Shown here: positions 58,586 through 64,000 of the stretch, in pieces | Layout: each line of letters starts with the position of its first letter | Numbering within the stretch: the stretch's first letter is position 1 | Source of the DNA: Spirodela intermedia | Taxonomy: Eukaryota > Streptophyta > Magnoliopsida > Alismatales > Araceae | DNA: 64,000 nucleotides | Assembly (NCBI GenBank): GCA_902729315.2 | Contig: LR746270.1 | Location: 3,620,501 to 3,684,500, forward strand | Direction of reading: 5' to 3' | The notes under the pieces: generated by a model | The model's input: the letters and a program-made list of their open reading frames with translations, nothing else | Databases searched by the model: none | What the model was told of the DNA's origin: nothing | Program-made: the position numbers and the translations under genes

Positions 58586-61500
58586 TTAGGGTTCCTCTTG
58601 CTTCGCCTTCTTCCTCTTGGCTTCACTGCCGCTGGCCTTCCTCTTCATCCAACCATTGCCTGATTTCTTCCCCTGAAGATTTCCAGTCAGAAAGAATTTA
58701 CTCACCAGGAGAAGGAATTATAACTTCTCAAAGGCCAAAGAAAGATTTCTTCCCCCAGGGCCCAAGCTGGACAAGGCCTATTCATTAGATCACTACGTAA
58801 TTAGAAGCTAATGAGATTTTTTTTTTATCTTACATCAGAAGGGAGAGTTGCGAGGGGATCCTTGCTCTTGCCGAGCCTTCTCCTGGCCTTGGACCGCCGG
58901 CTTGGCGGCTTCAAGTCCATGGCAGCCCTGGAGAGCTTGATGATCTTGCTGACCTGCTTGGTGGTGGAGTCTTGGAGGTACTCCGGCACCTCTCGGAGAT
59001 GGAGAGGGGGTGGCTTCTTGCTCAGCACCTTGTCATGCTTCAGAATATCTGCCAAACTCGCGAATTTTTATTTACCAGATGAAACAAAATAAATAAATAA
59101 ATCCGAGAAAAAATATAAAGCCCATGTGGTTGCATTACCTAGGTCTCTCGGATTATTGTCGAAGTGGGCCTTTAACCTGAAAATAAAAGATATAAATGTG
59201 ACCAGAGAAGCCCACATGCTAATCATAGTTCAAAGGATTGCATATTTTTTTACCCAGAACAGAAATCCAGGAGTATAGGAAAAATAATCAAGCACTTTAA
59301 ATAATTCAGAGTTTTTGTTCACATTATCATTTTCCTCGTTCAGAGTTATTATGACCATTCAATCCGTGCACCGTATTAAAGCGAAAACTGATCACTAGAG
59401 TAAAGTTGACCAGTCTATCATCCAAACTTTCGTTTATCCAGAAGAAAAAACATAATACATTGGATTGGTAAATAAAATTACTCCCAGGCCCACTAATATA
59501 AGAACTACTCTTAGAAATACTACAAGAATATAATGGTATTGGTCCAGTTAAATCCATTTTGTATAATGCATAAAATAATAGATAAGTTGAAATTGTTTAT
59601 GGCCTTTTTGAATAATCAAGGAAAAAAAAGGTTACCCAATTTATTTATTTTCTGTATATGTTACGTCATTAGTTGGATTAAATATTAATCCAGTGTGAAT
59701 TTATGAATATATTATCATTTAAATAGCACGTCTATGATACAAGTATGATGTCATATTCATCAAAGTGCACTTTGCATCGCTCTAAGGACTACTATCCCCT
59801 CTGACATCTAGAACTCAATTACAGAAACATTATAATTAAATGGGAAAGGGGTTTGAACTTACTTATCAGAATTAATAATCTCAGTCCTCAGATCCTGGGC
59901 GCGCGCTTCTCTTATAGCAACTCTTGTTACGCCCTTAGCAACATCCTGTGGACAAAGAGATGTTTACTCCCACATATAACAGTGTTGGAAAATTTTCAGT
60001 AGATTATTTACGAGTTATCAAGAACAGCAGATTATTCCATCACGCTGATCTAAAATAGGAAATTGGAAATTGCAAACCCTTACCTCAGCTCTATATCTTA
60101 AAGACTCCACCGCACCTTTAGTAAGAAAAGGGAATGGGGAAAGAGATTTCGCAGATTCCTTGTCATTATCTCCTAACATGATCTTGATATCATCAAAAAC
60201 CTTCGACTCCTCTGGAGAGACCTGTTGGCCAAATGATAAGAATAAAATTCAGCATTTCGTTCAGGCTTTCACCCGCCAAGCAAGAAAGAGAAGCAAGAAA
60301 AATAATGATCTTCATCTATAATCGGTAGGGGGGTGGTTTGAGATGTAATTCAGATTTAGAGTCTGCATGAGGCAGAGAGGACTGAATCCAGGTAGAAGCA
60401 GGTATGGAGACATTGGGGCACAAGTTGACATATCTCTGGACTGTTGACCGATATCTGAAGATTATTTGGTCAACCATAAAGCATACTAGAAGACAGTATC
60501 ACAACTTCTTCACAGAAACCTATCCAAGATGAAATAGAGAAGTACACTTCTCTGTGAATACAGTGCAGAGGAGCTCCAGTGTCTACAGAAACTTACAAGA
60601 GAGACGGATGTGCCAGCAGAGTTTGCTCGACCAGTACGGCCAACCCGGTGCACATATCCTGACGAGCTGTGAGGCATGTCAAAATTTATAACCTGGTAAC
60701 AATTGTCATAAAGATCAGTACTTTACTTAAAATGAAAAGGGAAGCAAAATCAGTCACTGAGTAAAAAAAAAAAAGATGGCAACGAGGCAAGCATGTCATG
60801 GACTATCCCTATTGCCCAAGGTTTTTTTTTAACATAGCAATAAAAGAGGCAAATATAGAAAACTGTAGAGGCTTGAAGATACACAGTAAAATTGGCACAC
60901 TTCCCACCCTGCGTTTGGGTCATCCCCTCTATCTCTACATCCTAGGAGTCAGAATCAGGGTTCCATTGGCAGAGGTCTAAGATAGAGGTAGGACTAGGAA
61001 ATAAATCGATCATTTGAGAATTAAAGGCTATATCGAATAAGATTAGCTCCACAGTCTCTCGAGGACAAGAAGTCTTCCACATCCTATTCAACATTATAGG
61101 GAGTTAAAATCTGTGATTAACAAGAGAAACAGTAAATATAATTTTCGAGTGAAGAAATTGAGCCGCCCAGAGGAATGAATTCATGGTTAACGTGAATTAT
61201 GGTAGTTAGATTACTTAGGAGGCTATGGCATTGACGCGAAACTACAATTCAAACTCAGCCAAAGATGGCAAAGCAGCACAACAAAGACCAAACACATGAA
61301 TTGACGGTAATTTTCTTAGAGAAAAATCGGTTTATACAAAGTTGTATTCTCTCAAAGAGTTTCAGGAGATAAAATTGCAGCTCTTTTTACATAAGGGATG
61401 GTCTTCCAAGTTAACTCAGTAGGTCAGTCGAGTGTGACAGATATCCTCTACCAGCTTGAGAGGGGTGTAAAAGTTGGACAACACTTATTATTTTCATCAT

Positions 61501-63709
61501 CTTTAGATGGTATTTTCAGACTAAGGGCATAATTATCGACTTCAAAAATCCCAGCGCAGATTTAGGTCTGACGCAGCACCTTTATACTTGGTCTGTCAGT
61601 CATATTTTTCCCTTTTTTCTTCTTCTCTCTTCACGCATCAACGCTTCCAGCTAGTTTGGAGTGTCAGTTTTAGTTTCCTAAAATAATCATTTTGAAGAAG
61701 AGCAGCCACTTAGTGAAGAGATCATATAATCCGGGAAGTACTGAGGGAGAAAACAGGATAATAGAAGGACTTGAGGGCATTGTTCACCCTTTGGATAAAA
61801 CAACTAAACGTCCCACTGAGATCACCCTTTGGTCTTCCATCTGGCAATCGCAGCATCCAAACTGTTCTTCTCTCTTCTTAGTTTCCGTCTTCATAGCTTC
61901 TACCTCCCACTGAAATCAGCTGAACGCCTAACATGGCCAAAAATTGGTTAACCCAAGCAAAGTTGGCTGACATCAAAGTTGACTGACTGTTTTTCCAATA
62001 AGTTATCAGGGGGATCAGATTAGCTCCTTGGAACTAATCAACAAGCATCGATTCCAATCTGAATAGATTCCTATGGTAAGCCATTCTCAGCCATCCGATT
62101 TCAAGATGATGACAATACTAAATAAAAATATGGCAGAATCAACTTAGAATCATTTTTATTTCTTCTCATTCTTTTTCTGAAACATTTTCGCAAAATTTAC
62201 AATACTATAATTTCAATCTTCCATCCATTGTAAGTCTACTCAATTAAGTCTGTAGTTATTACTCTCACTTAATAGGCATAAACATACTAATCACACCGAA
62301 GGATTGAAGTGGTAAGCTATTGAAATATGACAATTTAAAAAATATGCATTACAATCTCTAGTGATTACAACACAAAGAAAGACATACCAAAAGTAAATCA
62401 GATGAAGAAATATAGCAACAGAATACAGCCATTCTTACATTTTTATGGTAATCGTTAATCATAACTTACCGTGTAGACATTTTTGAAGTCAACCCCTCTC
62501 ACAACACCAAATTCAGTATCTGCTTTATTTTTTGCCTGCTTAGATTTTTTTGATCGAGCATGATCCACTTTGGCATTCTGTTCTTCCTTTATCTTTTTGT
62601 CATCCGTAGCAATCAAGTAATCAAAAAACCCTGCATTGAATTCCTAATGTAACCAGAAAATCGAAAATAAATTAGCGGGCAGAAACCACAATGCTTAATA
62701 GCTATCATGTTTACATGAAGATATGATGTGAAACCTGTGTTGGTTCAAGAAATCACGGATATCAAATCAAGGAAGAAATTCCCAGATGCAGGAAATCATA
62801 GCATACAAAGGGATGAATTGAACATACTGAACAACATAAAAAGTAACAAACTGAGGAACTGAAAACCCTCCAGTTTCCTTTAATTATTAATACTTGACAA
62901 AAATATGAAGTCTCGTCTGCAACCTTATCATAGAGAAATCATAAATACCCGCACAGAAATTGTGATCAAGACACGTGCTACAATAACTTCAGTGTTGTGT
63001 ATCACGAAAGAAATTAGGACAATGGACTATGATAAAAAATGAAACAAAAAAAATATAGCATATCCATAAAGTAAATTTTAAGAAGATTTTTTTCATAAAA
63101 CAGAACACGACATCTATGGAAAAAAATGATGAAACAAAAAGAAAAAGACAGATTTCATGACTTGCCTTGAGAATATGAAGACGCGAATTTTGTGGCAATT
63201 CAGCATTTAAGACGGCAGACTGCAGCCCAAACTGCCACAACAAAGTATTTCAAAAAAAAAAACCAGCAAAAAACATGCATAAGATATTGTCCCAATGTAT
63301 TAACACGAAATTATCACAATTTAAGTTATTAACACAAAATGCAGTGATGATCTGCAGAATTATGAAAAACAGTATAAGAAAAGACTTAAATAGCCAATGA
63401 GATGCTCTATTATATCATTACACTGCCATTCATACATTGTCCAGCAAGACACCTATTTCGCGGATTTGCGTTAAAGAGGAAACAGAAATCGATCTCCACA
63501 AACTTTAAATGAGAAAGAAAACTAATCAGCATATAACATCGCACTTCCATTGAAAGCAATGTTAAAAGTAGCCTTACCTGCTCCAGAAACAACTTCAGTC
63601 TATAACCGTTGTCTATAGAATTCACAAATATCAACACCCTTTTTTGAACCAGTCCCAACTTCAGAAGTGCAAGAATGTGAAGCAGCTTATCAGAACTGCT
63701 GCATGAAAT
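58586..63709 (-). CDS. RH16: DEAD-box RNA helicase, RH16/Dbp9-like, C-terminal part
   Basis: C-terminal 342 aa of an ATP-dependent RNA helicase of the Dbp9/DDX56 group, which works in large ribosomal subunit assembly in the nucleolus. Exons, downward: 63709-63578, 63231-63166, 62643-62470, 60692-60597, 60221-60084, 59945-59863, 59176-59139, 59048-58834 and 58672-58586. Helicase C blocks: [32 protein letters not shown], then after a Lys-rich insert ([14 protein letters not shown]) [12 protein letters not shown] (motif V), and HRVGRTGRA (motif VI). The tail is basic ([27 protein letters not shown]). The DEAD and ATP-binding half lies right of the window. The intron 63165-62644 has a GC donor (AAG|GCAAGT). 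The intron 62469-60693 is 1.8 kb and holds no gene. Confidence 0.95.
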
Positions 63710-64000
63710 CTGAAAGCAAAAATAAGACGAAAAGAGTATTATTTATATTTCATGTGCAAATTTAATATGCAAGCTGATCCAATAAAAAGAGAAACACCCA
63801 ACTACGCATCATGAGATAATGAGATAGAATGGAACGATGTGCTTGCTTTCTCGTATTGGAAAAACTAGCACACAGGGAACTTCGATAAACATAGAATAGC
63901 AGGTTCTATCAATAGAATACTATTACAGATATGCGTGATTATTCGATGACCAAGATGAGGAATTTTCCAGTGAAAAAAAATCCCTATTTAAAAATGTACA
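63710..64000 (-). other. Intron of the RH16-like gene running off the window
   Basis: Sequence upstream of the acceptor CTTTCAG at 63710. AT-rich, no exon seen before the window ends. Confidence 0.7.

Overview
This is nuclear DNA from a flowering plant. The protein-coding genes are split by many spliceosomal introns, the families are plant-specific (an AGO5-type Argonaute, a TBL O-acetyltransferase, an RXW8-type OSCA channel, a plastid-type BCAT), and the gaps hold copia-like retroelement relics and many CT/GA and AT microsatellites. All gene models below were built by reading exon frames and splice junctions by hand. The species cannot be fixed from the sequence alone.

Layout. (1) 1-14121 is a large inverted duplication. 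An AGO5-like gene lies on + (exon 2 to stop, 241-4931; exon 1 lies left of the window) and a complete 22-exon copy lies on - (14121-8700), tail to tail. The homology runs past both stop codons into a copia integrase relic in each arm. The spacer (about 5.5-8.2 kb) holds a duplicated piece of the TBL 5' flank, a retroelement leader relic and a stray OSCA exon fragment. (2) 15157-18524 is a six-exon TBL12/13-like gene on +, divergent from AGO copy 2. (3) 18.5-39.5 kb is gene-poor and AT-rich. It holds degenerate fragments of the OSCA upstream region and of OSCA exons, an array of a roughly 1.1-kb repeat with associated tails (29.4-34.4 kb), and a broken copia element (34.4-39.07 kb). (4) 39564-43122 (-) is a CBM22/GH10 xylanase pseudogene with three nonsense codons and internal deletions. 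(5) 45638-52031 (+) is an intact ten-exon OSCA/CSC1-like (RXW8-type) channel gene with a probable leader intron and small uORFs. (6) 57202-52406 (-) is an intact ten-exon branched-chain aminotransferase, convergent with OSCA. (7) 63709-58586 (-) is the C-terminal part of a DEAD-box helicase of the RH16/Dbp9 type, whose 5' part lies beyond the right edge.

The intact genes do not form a pathway: they cover small-RNA effector function, wall polysaccharide acetylation, osmosensing, branched-chain amino-acid metabolism and ribosome biogenesis. The most unusual part is the architecture: a convergent, inverted pair of apparently intact Argonaute genes that could form a long hairpin RNA against themselves, around a spacer built from pieces of the neighbouring TBL and OSCA loci.
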